Assembly (NCBI GenBank): GCA_934153805.1
Contig: CAKPFO010000003.1
Span: forward strand, 1-64,000
Reading direction: 5' to 3'
DNA length: 64,000 bases
Origin: an uncultured Clostridia bacterium
Lineage (GTDB): Bacteria > Bacillota > Clostridia > TANB77 > CAG-508
The notes beneath the pieces are model-generated. The model saw nothing but the letters and a program-made list of their open reading frames with translations. It was not told the DNA's origin and searched no databases. The position numbers were made by a program, and so were the translations under genes. Shown here in pieces: positions 52,073 to 62,530 of this stretch (position 1 is its first letter; every line of letters begins with the position of its first letter).

Positions 52073-53795
52073 TAAATTTAAAAAAATTTTATTATCTATT
52101 ATTTTTTCGATATTATCTTTTTTAATTATTTTTAAAATTTTTTTCTCAGTATTTACTGCAAACGAAATCATCATAACTTATGGCATCCATCCCTTTAATA
52201 TTTGCGAAAAAAATTTAGAATTATGGATTTTTTTTAAATTCGCTTTTGTTTTTACTTATATTTTTTCTAATTTTATTATTTTCTATTTTACTTTTTCTAA
52301 AATATTTCACACTTCCAAAAAGAAATCTCATAGAAAAACAATAAAAAATAATTATGATTTAACCCTAAATATAGGTTTCAATAAAAATAGTGAACTCATA
52401 AAAATTCCAGAAAAAAGTTTGTATCAAAATATTTTAGTAACTGGTACAATTGGCACCGGTAAAACATCTAGTGCAATGTATCCATTTACAAAACAATTAA
52501 TTGAATATAAAAGTAACTCTACTAATGAAAAATTAGGTATGTTAATTTTAGATGTAAAAGGAAATTATTTTTCTAAAGTATATGAATATTGTTCCCATGC
52601 CAAAAGATTAAATGATTTGATTACCATAGATTTATCAGGAAATATTAAATATAACCCATTACATAAGCCAAATTTAAAACCTTCTGTTCTTGCAGATAGA
52701 CTAAAAACTATTTTACTTTTATTTTCTCCAAATAACTCTGAATCTTTTTGGTTAGATAAAGTAGAAACTGTTTTAACAGAATGTATTAAACTTGTTAGGC
52801 TCTATAACAATGGTTATGTTACCTTTGAGGAGTTACATAATCTTGTGGTTTTCCCTGATTATTATAAATCGAAAGTATCTATTTTAAGAGAAAAGTTCGT
52901 TAATAATCTCTTTTCTTCCGAAGACATTTACAATTTACTATCTGCTTTAAATTTTTTTGAAAAAGAATATTTTGGCCTAGATTCTAGAACTTTATCAATT
53001 TTAAAATCCGAAATAACACGTATTACTAATTTATTTATTTCTGATTATTCTGTAAAAAATATTTTTTCTCCTAACCAAGAAGAACTTAATTTCTTAGGAT
53101 TTTCTGATGTTGTTAATAGTGGAAAAATTGTAGTTTTAAATATGAATATTGCAGAATATCGAAATTTATCTAAAGTTATTGCCGCATATTTAAAATTAGA
53201 TTTTCAAAGTGAGGTAATTTCTAGACTTAACAAAGAAAATTTTAATGATAATTCTGAACTTTCTTTACTTTTAGATCAAAAATATTCTAATAGACCTGTT
53301 TGTTTTATTAGCGATGAGTACCATGAATATGTTACTTTAACAGATGCTGCTTTTTTTGCAGAAAGTAGAGAAGCTAAATGTATTAATATTGTTGCAACAC
53401 AAAGTTATACTTCTTTATTAAATACATTAAACAATTCTAATTCAGTTAAAGTAATCGTTCAAAATTTAGTAAATAAGCTATGGTTTAGAAGTGATGACAT
53501 TTTTACGATAGAAGATGCCCAAAAACAAATTGGTAAAGAAGAAAAGAAAAAAGTATCAAAAACAATTTCTGAAAATGCAAAAGAAACAAATTACAGTTAT
53601 ATTTTTAATAATTTTTTATCTAAAAATTCTAATATTTCAGAATCTCTTAATTCTTATTTCCAGACAGACTACATTTACGATACAAATTTTTTTACTAGCA
53701 AATTAGAAACATTTTCTTGTTTAGCATTTTTGTCTGATGGAAACAAAATTATAAATACACAAAAATTAAATTTAATACCTTATTTTAAATTATAG
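52062..53795 (+). CDS. VirD4/TraD-like coupling ATPase
   Basis: 577 residues. Two N-terminal membrane segments (~10-32 and 58-82) are followed by a P-loop (VTGTIGTGKTSSAMYPF), a Walker B-like LGMLILDVKGNYF, a helical all-alpha insertion, and the second acidic motif VCFISDEYHEYV with IVATQSYTSLL, as in T4SS coupling proteins. Its codons are even more A/T-rich than in flanking genes. The VirD4-like gene at 31387-33445 is a different subfamily. No relaxase is encoded here, so its substrate, DNA or protein, is unknown. Confidence 0.82.
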   Translation: MRFNKFKKILLSIIFSILSFLIIFKIFFSVFTANEIIITYGIHPFNICEKNLELWIFFKFAFVFTYIFSNFIIFYFTFSKIFHTSKKKSHRKTIKNNYDLTLNIGFNKNSELIKIPEKSLYQNILVTGTIGTGKTSSAMYPFTKQLIEYKSNSTNEKLGMLILDVKGNYFSKVYEYCSHAKRLNDLITIDLSGNIKYNPLHKPNLKPSVLADRLKTILLLFSPNNSESFWLDKVETVLTECIKLVRLYNNGYVTFEELHNLVVFPDYYKSKVSILREKFVNNLFSSEDIYNLLSALNFFEKEYFGLDSRTLSILKSEITRITNLFISDYSVKNIFSPNQEELNFLGFSDVVNSGKIVVLNMNIAEYRNLSKVIAAYLKLDFQSEVISRLNKENFNDNSELSLLLDQKYSNRPVCFISDEYHEYVTLTDAAFFAESREAKCINIVATQSYTSLLNTLNNSNSVKVIVQNLVNKLWFRSDDIFTIEDAQKQIGKEEKKKVSKTISENAKETNYSYIFNNFLSKNSNISESLNSYFQTDYIYDTNFFTSKLETFSCLAFLSDGNKIINTQKLNLIPYFKL

Positions 53796-53841
53796 GTTTA
53801 TAAGTTCCTTAAAAACTTAAATTTATTTAAAGGAGTATTGT

Positions 53842-54162
53842 ATGAAAAAAATATATTTTCTTTTATTATTTATTATTTTATTTAATATTATTTTTATTGA
53901 CTATTGTTATGCCTGGGGAGAGCCCAAACTCGTTTCAACATTAAATAATGCTTTTGAAGAAATAGAAGGTTGGCTTTTAAAACTAGCAACTCCTGCCGCA
54001 GCAGTTGCCGTTGGAACTGGCGTTTTTATGAAAAAATTTAGTTTTGGTGATGAAGAACGAATTCGTATAGGAAAAAAGATAATTCGAAGTAGTCTATTTT
54101 CTTACGGATTTATTTTAGCAATTAATTTAATATTATCTGCTATTCAATCTCTAGTTTCTTAA
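53842..54162 (+). CDS. VirB2/TrbC-like small membrane protein
   Basis: 106 residues with a cleavable signal peptide (LLLFIILFNIIFIDYCYAWG), then two hydrophobic helices (LATPAAAVAVGTGVFM and SYGFILAINLILSAI) separated by a basic loop (GDEERIRIGKKIIRSS). This is the layout of T4SS pilin-type VirB2/TrbC proteins. AAAGGAG precedes ATG. It is placed between the coupling ATPase and the polytopic protein. Confidence 0.68.
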   Translation: MKKIYFLLLFIILFNIIFIDYCYAWGEPKLVSTLNNAFEEIEGWLLKLATPAAAVAVGTGVFMKKFSFGDEERIRIGKKIIRSSLFSYGFILAINLILSAIQSLVS

Positions 54163-54176
54163 TTAATATTTTTTGA

Positions 54177-55070
54177 TTGGAGGTGGAAAATATTAATTCA
54201 AATTCTAATGTGACAGAAACTATAATTAATACTATTAATACTATTTTTTCTACTTTGTTTTCTTCTATTGATAATAGTATATATTCTAGTTTGGATAATC
54301 TAACATTTATTAGTGCTGATATTTTTAACAACTCTATAATAAAAACATTATTAAATTCCAAAATTTCTAATAGTTTAATACTTATTTGTAATTCACTGTT
54401 AGTTGGTTTTATTATTTTCTATTGCATAAGGTTATTATATTCACATTTTACTTATGTTGAATTAGAAAAGCCTTCTCAATTTGTTTTTAAAGTATTAATA
54501 TTTTCAATTTGCATCAACTCTTCTTTTTTTATATGTGAACAAATTTTAAATATAAATTATTTAATTTCAGCATGTATTTCGGAAATAGGAAAAAATATTT
54601 TAAATGTAGATATTTCTTTCAATAGCCTGATATTAAACTTAAATTCTATTATTAGTATAGAAAAAGATAGTTTTAACATTTTTTCAATAGATGGATTATT
54701 AAAAGGATTTATTTCTTTTGGATTATTTAATCTAATTTTTTCTTATTCTCTTAGATATATCATTATACAAGTTTTTATATTAATTTCACCATTTTCTTTT
54801 TTAACATTAATTAATAATTCGACATCATGGTTCTTTAAAAATTGGCTTAGAAATTTTATAGGATTGCTACTATTACAATCACTAATTTCACTTATATTAT
54901 TAGTTGTATTTTCAATTAATTATAATTCGTCTGACATCTTGTCTAAGGTACTCTATGTTGGAGGAATTTATGCTTTGACTAGAGCAAATGTATATATAAA
55001 GGAATTAGTCGGTGGATTGTCTACAGATATAAAAACATCTTTTAGTAATTTTATTAAATATTTAAAATAA
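54177..55070 (+). CDS. VirB6/TrbL-like polytopic membrane protein
   Basis: About 297 residues with five to six membrane segments in the C-terminal two thirds (SLILICNSLLVGFIIFYCI, ISFGLFNLIFSYSLRYIII, VFILISPFSFLTLI, FIGLLLLQSLISLILLVV) and a Ser/Asn-rich N-terminal region. The profile fits VirB6/TrbL channel proteins. The start is unclear: the frame opens with TTG 54177, but GGAGG sits at 54179-54183, pointing to a start near 54192 where the codon is ATT. Confidence 0.65.
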   Translation: MEVENINSNSNVTETIINTINTIFSTLFSSIDNSIYSSLDNLTFISADIFNNSIIKTLLNSKISNSLILICNSLLVGFIIFYCIRLLYSHFTYVELEKPSQFVFKVLIFSICINSSFFICEQILNINYLISACISEIGKNILNVDISFNSLILNLNSIISIEKDSFNIFSIDGLLKGFISFGLFNLIFSYSLRYIIIQVFILISPFSFLTLINNSTSWFFKNWLRNFIGLLLLQSLISLILLVVFSINYNSSDILSKVLYVGGIYALTRANVYIKELVGGLSTDIKTSFSNFIKYLK

Positions 55071-55087
55071 TATTGGAAAGGAGTATT

Positions 55088-55369
55088 ATGAAATTTATTT
55101 TTCCACAAAATTATAATTTTAAATCCAAACTTTTTGGCTTTATTGATTACCCGGTAGCAATTGTTAATCTTTTTTTATTCGCTATTATATATTTATTTTG
55201 TAGCATATTTTTTAATAGTTTTTATTTAAAAATAATTATTACTATTTGCATTTGCTTTCCTATACTTTTAATTAGCATTGTTGGATTTAATCATGAAAAT
55301 ATTATTTATGTATTTATTTATATTTTTAAATTTTTTAAACATAGGCGAGTATATCTATATTGGCCTTAA
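55088..55369 (+). CDS. VirB3/PrgI-like small membrane protein
   Basis: 93 residues with two adjacent membrane helices after the segment FGFIDYPVAIVNLFLF, then a basic C-terminus (KFFKHRRVYLYWP). Size and two-helix layout match PrgI/VirB3/TcpE proteins that dock the VirB4 ATPase. ATG 55088 follows AAAGGAG; the frame opens five codons earlier. It is the last gene of the operon; no VirB4 follows. Confidence 0.6.
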   Translation: MKFIFPQNYNFKSKLFGFIDYPVAIVNLFLFAIIYLFCSIFFNSFYLKIIITICICFPILLISIVGFNHENIIYVFIYIFKFFKHRRVYLYWP

Positions 55370-55377
55370 CTAAATTA

Positions 55378-55483
55378 TTTTGTAAAATTACTTATTATAA
55401 TTCACATTTTTTATGTTTTATAAAAAAATTTTTAATATATTATAAAACTTTTTATAAGCTGTAAATTGTAATTACTACTCATT
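55378..55483. repeat. Possible degenerate copy of the MITE-like repeat
   Basis: Contains AATATATTATAAAACTTTTT and AGCTGTAAATTGTAATTA, matching one side of the 6459-6669 element, with a weaker TTTTGTAAAATTAC at the other end. No open frame. Confidence 0.4.
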
Positions 55484-55513
55484 TGACTTGTCATGATATT
55501 TTGTATTTTTTTG

Positions 55514-55542
55514 TTGTAAATTCTGTGCAAAAATGATATAAT
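55514..55542 (+). promoter_or_regulatory. Promoter of the dnaD-dnaI pair
   Basis: TTGTAA (55514-55519), 17 bases, TATAAT (55537-55542), 33 bases before the ATG. Confidence 0.7.
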
Positions 55543-55575
55543 TTTTATACTATGTTTTAGATAAGGAGAATTGAT

Positions 55576-56541
55576 ATGAAATTAGAACAAAACGATATAC
55601 CTTTATTATTTTCATCAACAGAATTACCAGATGTATTCTTTACAGAATATTTATCTCAAACAAATGGAGATTACATAAAAATATATTTATATATGATTTT
55701 TCTATCTAAATATGGTAAAGATATAAAAATAAATGATTTATCCAAAAAGTTAAATATAGATTTTAAAGTAATTCAAGAATGCATAAAATATTGGGAAGAT
55801 TTAGGTGTAATTACAAAAAAAAATACTGGTTATATCATCAATAATTTGCAAGAAATAGAGTTGCATAAATTGTACAAGCCTAAAGTTGCCCTATCTTCTG
55901 AAGATTTGGCAAAAACTGCTCAAAATCAATATAGAGCTAAAGCAATTGAAAATATTAATAATTTATTCTTCCAAGGTATAATGTCCCCTTCTTGGTATAG
56001 TGATATTGATTTATGGTTTAAAAAATACTGTTTTGATGAAGAAGTTATGATTGCTCTATTTCAATATTGTTATAACCGTAGTGCTTTACATAGAAACTAT
56101 ATTCAAACAGTTGCAGATGCATGGCATAAAAATAATGTAAAAACATTTGCTGATTTAGATAAATTATTTGAAAAGCAAGAAAAATTAAATGTATTATATA
56201 AATCAATTTCTAAAAAGCTTGGATATACTAGAACCCTTACCGAATATGAAAAAGGATATATCGAAAAATGGTCTATTGAATATTCTTTCTCACCAGAAAT
56301 AATAGAAATTGCATTAAAAAAGACTACATCTAAAGCCAACCCTAACTTTGATTATTTAGATAAACTTTTAACAGATTGGCATGATAGAGGTTTTAAAACA
56401 CCAGAAGAAATTCAAGCATTTTTATCAGATTTAAAACAGAAAAATAAAGACATAAAAAAATTAGAAAAAAATACCGGATATAATAATTATGAACAAAGAA
56501 AATACGATAATCTAAATAATTTATATGCTAATTTTAATTAA
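55576..56541 (+). CDS. DnaD domain protein (replication initiation)
   Basis: 321 residues. A winged-helix-like N-terminus (IKIYLYMIFLSKYGKDIKIN) is followed by two DnaB_2/DnaD C-terminal-type repeats. The second carries the conserved YLDKLLTDWHDRGFKTPEE, and the C-terminus YEQRKYDNLNNLYANF is typical of chromosomal Clostridial DnaD/DnaB-like loaders. DnaD remodels origin DNA and recruits the helicase loader. The next gene, 14 bases on, encodes that loader. Confidence 0.9.
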   Translation: MKLEQNDIPLLFSSTELPDVFFTEYLSQTNGDYIKIYLYMIFLSKYGKDIKINDLSKKLNIDFKVIQECIKYWEDLGVITKKNTGYIINNLQEIELHKLYKPKVALSSEDLAKTAQNQYRAKAIENINNLFFQGIMSPSWYSDIDLWFKKYCFDEEVMIALFQYCYNRSALHRNYIQTVADAWHKNNVKTFADLDKLFEKQEKLNVLYKSISKKLGYTRTLTEYEKGYIEKWSIEYSFSPEIIEIALKKTTSKANPNFDYLDKLLTDWHDRGFKTPEEIQAFLSDLKQKNKDIKKLEKNTGYNNYEQRKYDNLNNLYANFN

Positions 56542-56555
56542 TTGGAGGATGTAAA

Positions 56556-57557
56556 TTGAATAACTCAAATTTAAAAAAATTATTAACTGAATATGAAAAA
56601 AAACGCTTACAAGCAATGTATGATGCAGATTCAAGAAAGCAAGAATTATATTTACAAAATCCTCGCCTTCAAGAAATAGATGACACCCTAAGTAAGGAAG
56701 CAATAAATGCTTCAAAACTTATGATTTCTTCTAGAAACCCAGCTATTTTACAAGACTTAAACAAAAAAATTGCTATTCTTAAAGACGAAAAAAATAGAAT
56801 ATTAAATAGCTTAGGTAAAGATGAATCTTATCTAAAACCTATATATGAATGTAAAGATTGTAATGATACAGGTTATATCACAACTAATTCTGTTTCAGAA
56901 ATGTGTCATTGCTTAAAACAAAAATTATTTGATATAGAGTACAATAAATCTAATATTTATAACTTAGAAAAGCAAAATTTTAATTATTTTTCTTCTACTC
57001 TATACTCTGATGAGGTTGATGAGGAAAAATATAAATCAAAAATCTCTCCTAGAGAAAACATAGAAAAAATTAAAAATTTGTGCATGAATTTTATAAATAA
57101 TTTTGATGATGAAAATGAAAAAAATCTTTTATTTACTGGTAATACAGGTTTAGGAAAATCATTTTTATCTAGCTGTATTGCTAATGAATTATTAAAAAAA
57201 GGAAAAACTGTCCTTTACCAAACAGCCCCAGTTATGTTAGATACTGTTATAGACTATCGTTTTGGTAAAGATAATTCTTCAAAAGATATTTATGAAAATT
57301 TATTAAATGTTGATTTATTAATCATAGACGATTTAGGAACTGAATGTATGAATTCAATGAAATTTTCTGAATTATTTAATATTATAAATACTCGTTTATT
57401 AAATTCTAATCATAAAGTAACAAAAACAATTATTTCAACAAACCTAAGTCTTCAAAATCTATTTTCTACATATGATGAGCGTATCGTATCTAGAATAGTC
57501 GGAAATTATAATATTTGTTACTTTTTTGGAGATGACATACGTTTTAAAAAAAGATAA
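56556..57557 (+). CDS. dnaI: DnaI/DnaC-like helicase loader ATPase
   Basis: 333 residues from a TTG start 7 bases after GGAGG. A coiled N-terminal region (~1-90) precedes a four-Cys zinc site (CKDCNDTGY...CHCLKQ). The AAA+ domain has Walker A FTGNTGLGKSFLSSC, Walker B LLIIDDLGTE, sensor motif TIISTNLS and the arginine-finger region DERIVSRIVG. It pairs with DnaD upstream. It loads the replicative helicase at origins. Confidence 0.9.
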   Translation: MNNSNLKKLLTEYEKKRLQAMYDADSRKQELYLQNPRLQEIDDTLSKEAINASKLMISSRNPAILQDLNKKIAILKDEKNRILNSLGKDESYLKPIYECKDCNDTGYITTNSVSEMCHCLKQKLFDIEYNKSNIYNLEKQNFNYFSSTLYSDEVDEEKYKSKISPRENIEKIKNLCMNFINNFDDENEKNLLFTGNTGLGKSFLSSCIANELLKKGKTVLYQTAPVMLDTVIDYRFGKDNSSKDIYENLLNVDLLIIDDLGTECMNSMKFSELFNIINTRLLNSNHKVTKTIISTNLSLQNLFSTYDERIVSRIVGNYNICYFFGDDIRFKKR

Positions 57558-57569
57558 ATTTAAAGTTCT

Positions 57570-57662
57570 ATAATAGATATTAAATAGTTATTTTTTATAT
57601 AACCACCCTAATATTTATTATAGAACCCAAAATAAAATGGACGCCTAGCGTCCATTTTTTAT
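57570..57662. terminator. Hairpins between dnaI and gyrA
   Basis: A long imperfect stem (TTCTATAATAGATATTA / TAATATTTATTATAGAA, 57570-57625) is followed by a compact bidirectional terminator AAATGGACGC / GCGTCCATTT with T-run (57633-57662) that serves gyrA on the minus strand. Confidence 0.7.
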
Positions 57663-60109
57663 TTTTCTTCTTCCTCTTCAGATTCTATTAACTCTATACT
57701 TACAACTTTTCCACCGTCATTTGTTCTCATTAATGTTACGCCTTGTGTAGATCTTCCAAGAACACTAATTTCTTTAACTTTTAGTCTTATAATAGTACCT
57801 TTATCTGTAATTAACATTACATCTTCTTCACCTGTTGCAATTCTTATTCCTACTATATCACCTGTTTTTGGTGTTATTTTATATGTAAGAACTCCTCTTC
57901 CGCCTCTATTTTGTACTCTATACTCATCTAGCTCTGTTCTTTTTCCAAATCCATGCTCTGTAATAGAAAGTAATGTTGCTTTGCTATTTTCTATAATAGA
58001 TTCCATTCCTATTACTTCGTCACCTTCATCTAGTCTAATTCCGATAACACCTTGAGCTGTTCTTCCTACAGAACGTACATCTTTTTCACTAAATGTTATA
58101 GCTAGACCTTTTTTAGTAACCATTACAACATTATCTTGTCCATCTGTTAAACGTACATCAATTAGTTCATCATCATCTTTTAGTGTAATTGCAAGTAATC
58201 CAGTAGTTCTTGCAGAATCATATTCTTGTAATTGAGTCTTTTTAATTAATCCACTCTTTGTTCCCATTAATAGATATTTTCCTTCAGCAAAATTTTGAAT
58301 TGGTATAACTGCTGAAATCTTCTCTCCATTATCTAATCTTAGTAAATTAACAATAGCTGTTCCTTTTGCTGTTCTACCTGCTTCTGGAATTTGATATCCT
58401 TTTAATCTGTATAATTTACCTTTATTACTAAAGAATAAAATAGTATCATGTGTAGATGCTGTAAATATTTGTTTTACAAAATCATCCTCTTTTGTAGTCA
58501 TTCCTGTAATGCCTTTTCCTCCTCTTCTTTGGCTCTTATATGTATCTAAAGGCATTCTTTTTATATAACCAAAATGACTTAAAGTAATAACAGATTGCTC
58601 TTCTTTAATTAAGTCTTCAATTTCAAATTCACCTTCTGCTGCTACTATTTTTGTCTTTCTTTCATCACCATATTTAGCTTTTATTTCTAATAATTCTTCT
58701 TTAATTATTTCGCAAACTAATCTTTCGCTATTTAATATCTCTCTTAAGTGAGCTATTAATTCCATTAATTGTTTGTACTCTTCTTCTATTTTTTCACGTT
58801 GTAAACCTGATAATGTCTTTAATCTCATGTCCAAAATAGATTGAGCTTGAATATCAGAAAGTCCAAAACGTTCCATTAATTTTTCCTTAGCATCATCATA
58901 AGAATTACGAATAATGTTAATTACTTCATCAATGTTATCTAATGCTATTTTTAATCCCTCTAAAATATGTGCTCTTGCTAAAGCCTTGTCCAAATCAAAT
59001 TGTGTTCTACGTAAAATAACATTTTTTCTATGGTCTATGTAATAATCTAAACATTGTCTTAATGTTAATATTTTAGGTTCTCCATTTACTAATGCTAACA
59101 TTATTATTCCAAAAGTAGTTTGCATTTGTGTAAATTTGTATAATTGATTTAATATAATTTGAGCATTTGCGTCTCTTTTTAATTCAATTACAACTCTTAC
59201 TTTATGCTCTCTATCTGATTCATCTCTTAATTCAGAAATTCCTTCTATTCTTTTTTCTCTTGCAAGTCCGGCTATTGTTTCTATTAATTTTGCCTTATTT
59301 ACTTGATATGGAAGTGAATGTACAACTATTCTTTGTTTATTTCCACTCATTTCTTCTATTTCTGCTTCTGCTCTTAATGTTATTTTTCCTCTACCTGTTG
59401 AGTATGCTTCTTTTATTCCTTCTCTTCCTAAAATCATTCCTTCTGTTGGGAAATCAGGACCTTTTATTACACTCATCAAATCTTCATCGGTAACATTGTC
59501 TTCATCAATTATTTTAATAATTCCATTAATTACCTCTGTTAAATTGTGTGGTGGTATATTTGTTGCCATACCTACAGCAATACCAGAAGAACCATTAACA
59601 AGTAACGCAGGTATTTTTGCTGGTAGTACAGCTGGTTCTTGCAATCTATCATCAAAGTTAGGCATAAAGTCTACAGTATTTTTTTCTATGTCTGTAAGCA
59701 TAACCTCTGCCATTTTTGACATTCTAGCTTCAGTGTAACGATAAGCAGCAGCTCCATCACCATCTATTGAACCAAAGTTTCCATGTCCGTCAATTAATGG
59801 ATATCTCATAGAGAAATCTTGTGCAAGTCTTACCATTGCATCATAAACAGATGAGTCTCCGTGTGGATGGTATCTACCTAAAACGTCTCCAACTGTTGTT
59901 GCAGATTTTCTGTATGGTTTATCCGGTGTTAATCCATCTTCATGCATTGTATATAAAATTCTTCTGTGTACTGGTTTTAAACCATCTCTAACATCTGGAA
60001 GTGCACGAGATACAATAACACTCATGGCATAATCTATGTATGCTGTTTTCATTTCTGTTTCTATATCTCTGTCAATAATTTTTCCGTCTTTATCTTGAAT
60101 TTCTTCCAT
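57659..60109 (-). CDS. gyrA: DNA gyrase subunit A
   Basis: Type II topoisomerase subunit that introduces negative supercoils with GyrB. The N-terminal breakage-reunion domain includes [12 protein letters not shown] with the active-site Tyr. The GyrA-box QRRGGKG near residue 525 separates gyrase from ParC, and the C-terminal beta-pinwheel repeats follow. The quinolone region reads [12 protein letters not shown], with Ser and Asp at the positions usually altered in resistance. ATG 60109 follows AAAGGAAGG; the frame opens 10 codons earlier. About 816 residues. gyrB is not adjacent. Confidence 0.96.
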   Translation of the reverse strand: MEEIQDKDGKIIDRDIETEMKTAYIDYAMSVIVSRALPDVRDGLKPVHRRILYTMHEDGLTPDKPYRKSATTVGDVLGRYHPHGDSSVYDAMVRLAQDFSMRYPLIDGHGNFGSIDGDGAAAYRYTEARMSKMAEVMLTDIEKNTVDFMPNFDDRLQEPAVLPAKIPALLVNGSSGIAVGMATNIPPHNLTEVINGIIKIIDEDNVTDEDLMSVIKGPDFPTEGMILGREGIKEAYSTGRGKITLRAEAEIEEMSGNKQRIVVHSLPYQVNKAKLIETIAGLAREKRIEGISELRDESDREHKVRVVIELKRDANAQIILNQLYKFTQMQTTFGIIMLALVNGEPKILTLRQCLDYYIDHRKNVILRRTQFDLDKALARAHILEGLKIALDNIDEVINIIRNSYDDAKEKLMERFGLSDIQAQSILDMRLKTLSGLQREKIEEEYKQLMELIAHLREILNSERLVCEIIKEELLEIKAKYGDERKTKIVAAEGEFEIEDLIKEEQSVITLSHFGYIKRMPLDTYKSQRRGGKGITGMTTKEDDFVKQIFTASTHDTILFFSNKGKLYRLKGYQIPEAGRTAKGTAIVNLLRLDNGEKISAVIPIQNFAEGKYLLMGTKSGLIKKTQLQEYDSARTTGLLAITLKDDDELIDVRLTDGQDNVVMVTKKGLAITFSEKDVRSVGRTAQGVIGIRLDEGDEVIGMESIIENSKATLLSITEHGFGKRTELDEYRVQNRGGRGVLTYKITPKTGDIVGIRIATGEEDVMLITDKGTIIRLKVKEISVLGRSTQGVTLMRTNDGGKVVSIELIESEEEEEK

Positions 60110-60202
60110 TTTTTTAACCTTCCTTTCGCTTAAAAACATTATGTTTTTTCTATGATTGTATTATATTTTAAATACCCAAAAAAAGCAAGAAAAAACACAA
60201 AA

Positions 60203-60231
60203 AAACTTACGGAAATTTAAGTTTTTTCATG
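60203..60231 (-). terminator. Terminator of the prepilin-like surface gene
   Basis: On the minus strand AAAAAACTTA / TAAGTTTTTTT with a loop, then T residues. Confidence 0.6.
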
Positions 60232-60258
60232 TTTTTATTTCATATTTTTATTAAACAT

Positions 60259-62428
60259 TTATTCTCTACTATTTAATTGCCATTTTAATATTGGATAACC
60301 ATTATTATATTTCCATTTTCCAGATGTATCTTTTACATCATTTATCCATTCACTACCTAATGTAGAAACTAGTTCCATTAATTCTGTTGATGTTTTTTTA
60401 TTTGTAGCACTGCTTTCGTATTGCTTAGTGGTACTATTATATTTATACATTAAATATGTTGAAGCTGTATCTAAATAATAGCAGTTATTTATTTTCGCAT
60501 TTTCATAATCTGCTATAGAATCCCAACGCCATCCTTGAGTTGCTATTATCCCCCCTCTTAATATTCTAATTTCTGTTGTACTTTCTTCTATTGTATTCTC
60601 TTTTATTTTTCCTATATTATAACAATTTTCTACTAGTCCATTTCTACCTCTATGTGATGAAACTATCCCTCCTGAAGCACCATTAGTTATATTTATATCT
60701 CCCATATTATAACAATTTTTAACTGTTCCATAATTACTACGTACAATTCCTCCTCCATATGTAAAACCTACTGCTTGTTCTATTTTTACTTTATTATAAC
60801 ATTTATTAATTAAACCATAATTTGCACTAACTATTCCAGATGCTTCTAAGTCTTCTGCACTACTTGAAGTACTCTTCACAGTTCCTGAAACACTACAATC
60901 TTCGATATTTCCGCTTAAACTATATAATAAACCTGATGCACTTCTTCTAGTTGCATATTTATTGTCCATATATATATTCTCTAATTTTACTTTTTTTACT
61001 GTTCCTCTACTATTTACATTTTTTATAAATGACATATCTCTATATTTATCCGTTTCCATATACACATTTGAAATAGAATAATAATCTCCGTTTAAAGTCC
61101 CTGCAAATTCATTTATTGGTATCCATTGATTATTTACACTTCCTTGCAAGTCTATATTTGCTATTTGTAATATAGTTTCTCCACTAAATGTGTTTCCTTC
61201 ATTTGCAATTGTTGCTAATTTTTTTAGATTTGTTGCTGTTCCTATTGTGTAGTTTTTTATTCCTTCTTGATTTGCTTCTTTTACTTTATTTGTTGTACTT
61301 ATTACTTTTAACTTTAATGTATAGTCATTGTAAAATTCTAAATTTACTAAATTGCTTAATTTGTCTAAACTTAATGTTTCTGTATATTTCTTGCTATTTA
61401 CATCTTTTGCATAAATTACTGTATCTTCTAATTTTAGTTCTACCTTTTGAATGCTACTTCCTAGTGCTGTTGCTCCTATTCCTATTGTCGTTCCTTCTGT
61501 TATTTTATTATTACTTACTTGCACTGTTGCTGTTACATTTTCTTCCCATATTGCATACAATGTTGTATTTTCTTTTATCGTTATATTATCTCCATTATTA
61601 TAGCTTGTTCCTGTTCCGTCTTGATTTGTATTCCAACTTACAAAATTAAATCCTTCTTTTGTATATGTATTTTCTGGCAATTTAGTTTCTGTATTTTTCT
61701 CTACCTCTTGATTTTCCATCGTTCCTTGTGCACTATTTGCATTAAAAGAAATTGTTACTATATCTTTACTCCATATTGCATATAAAGTCACATCTTTTTC
61801 TGGTCTATACTTACTACCTGCAGAATATATTGTTCCTCCTGATGATTTCTGCTCGCTCCACCCTGCAAAATGATAATTTTCTTTTGTAAAATTATTTTCC
61901 TTTAATGTTACACTAAATCCTGCTCGTACTTCTTGCTCATCTAAGTTTCCAGTTCCTCCGTTTGAGTCATACTCTACTGTATATTTTTTCCCTATTTTCT
62001 TGAAAGAGTCACGTATGCTGGCTGTTTGATTTTGATTATCTATGTCTATTATTATTTCGTAATCATCTTTTGTATCTACTAATAATATACTGTTATCTTC
62101 TATATTTGCCTGTTCTGCTAAACTGTCATCACATATTAAAGCATCTTTTACCCAGTCTCTATTTTTAATTTTTACTTGCAGACTTTGTATAAATGCTTCT
62201 TCTTTTGCTGTTGTTACTCTTCCGTGTTTGCTCATCTAATATATCTAAGTTTAATTCTTCAAAATATGTAGCTTTCTTATACTCTTCTCTTGCTCTTGTT
62301 GCTTTAGTTATTAGTCCATTTTCTCCTACTGTCAAATTAATTGTTACTCCAACTAGTATTATTAATACAATTATGGTTATTACTAATGATATTAATGTGA
62401 TTCCTCTATTCTTAATTAATTTTCTCAT
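60259..62428 (-). pseudogene. Prepilin-type surface protein with InlB-like and GLUG repeats, frameshifted
   Basis: Two overlapping frames form one ~720-residue protein. The first (from ATG 62428) has a type IV prepilin leader and helix, NRGITLISLVITIIVLIILV, then VGENGLITKA. The second continues with AKEEAFIQSLQVKIKNRDWV, two InlB/Flg_new-type beta repeats (YDSNGGTGN...LYAIWS and a second copy), and GLUG-like repeats (NCYNMGDI, NCYNIGKI). One extra C on the coding strand (position 62224) separates them; removing it gives DEQTGRVTTAKEEA. Divergent from an XRE regulator with operator dyads. Could be an inactive, phase-switched or misassembled gene. Confidence 0.75.
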
Positions 62429-62460
62429 TTTCTTTTGTACCTCCTTTTTACTATATTTTT

Positions 62461-62515
62461 ATAATACACGTATTACGTGTATTTGTCAATATTCGTGTTA
62501 CGGATATTTTATAAT
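62461..62515. promoter_or_regulatory. Divergent promoters with matching operators, prepilin / XRE cassette 2
   Basis: The minus-strand prepilin promoter is TTGACA (62489-62484), 17 bases, TATTAT (62466-62461), and its spacer holds the palindromic core CGTATTACG (62469-62477). A second core CGTGTTACG (62494-62502) lies just before TATAAT (62510-62515), the likely -10 of the XRE gene. Both cores fit CGTRTTACG, and both would be blocked by a bound repressor. Confidence 0.75.
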
Positions 62516-62530
62516 ATTTTTGGTGATTAT

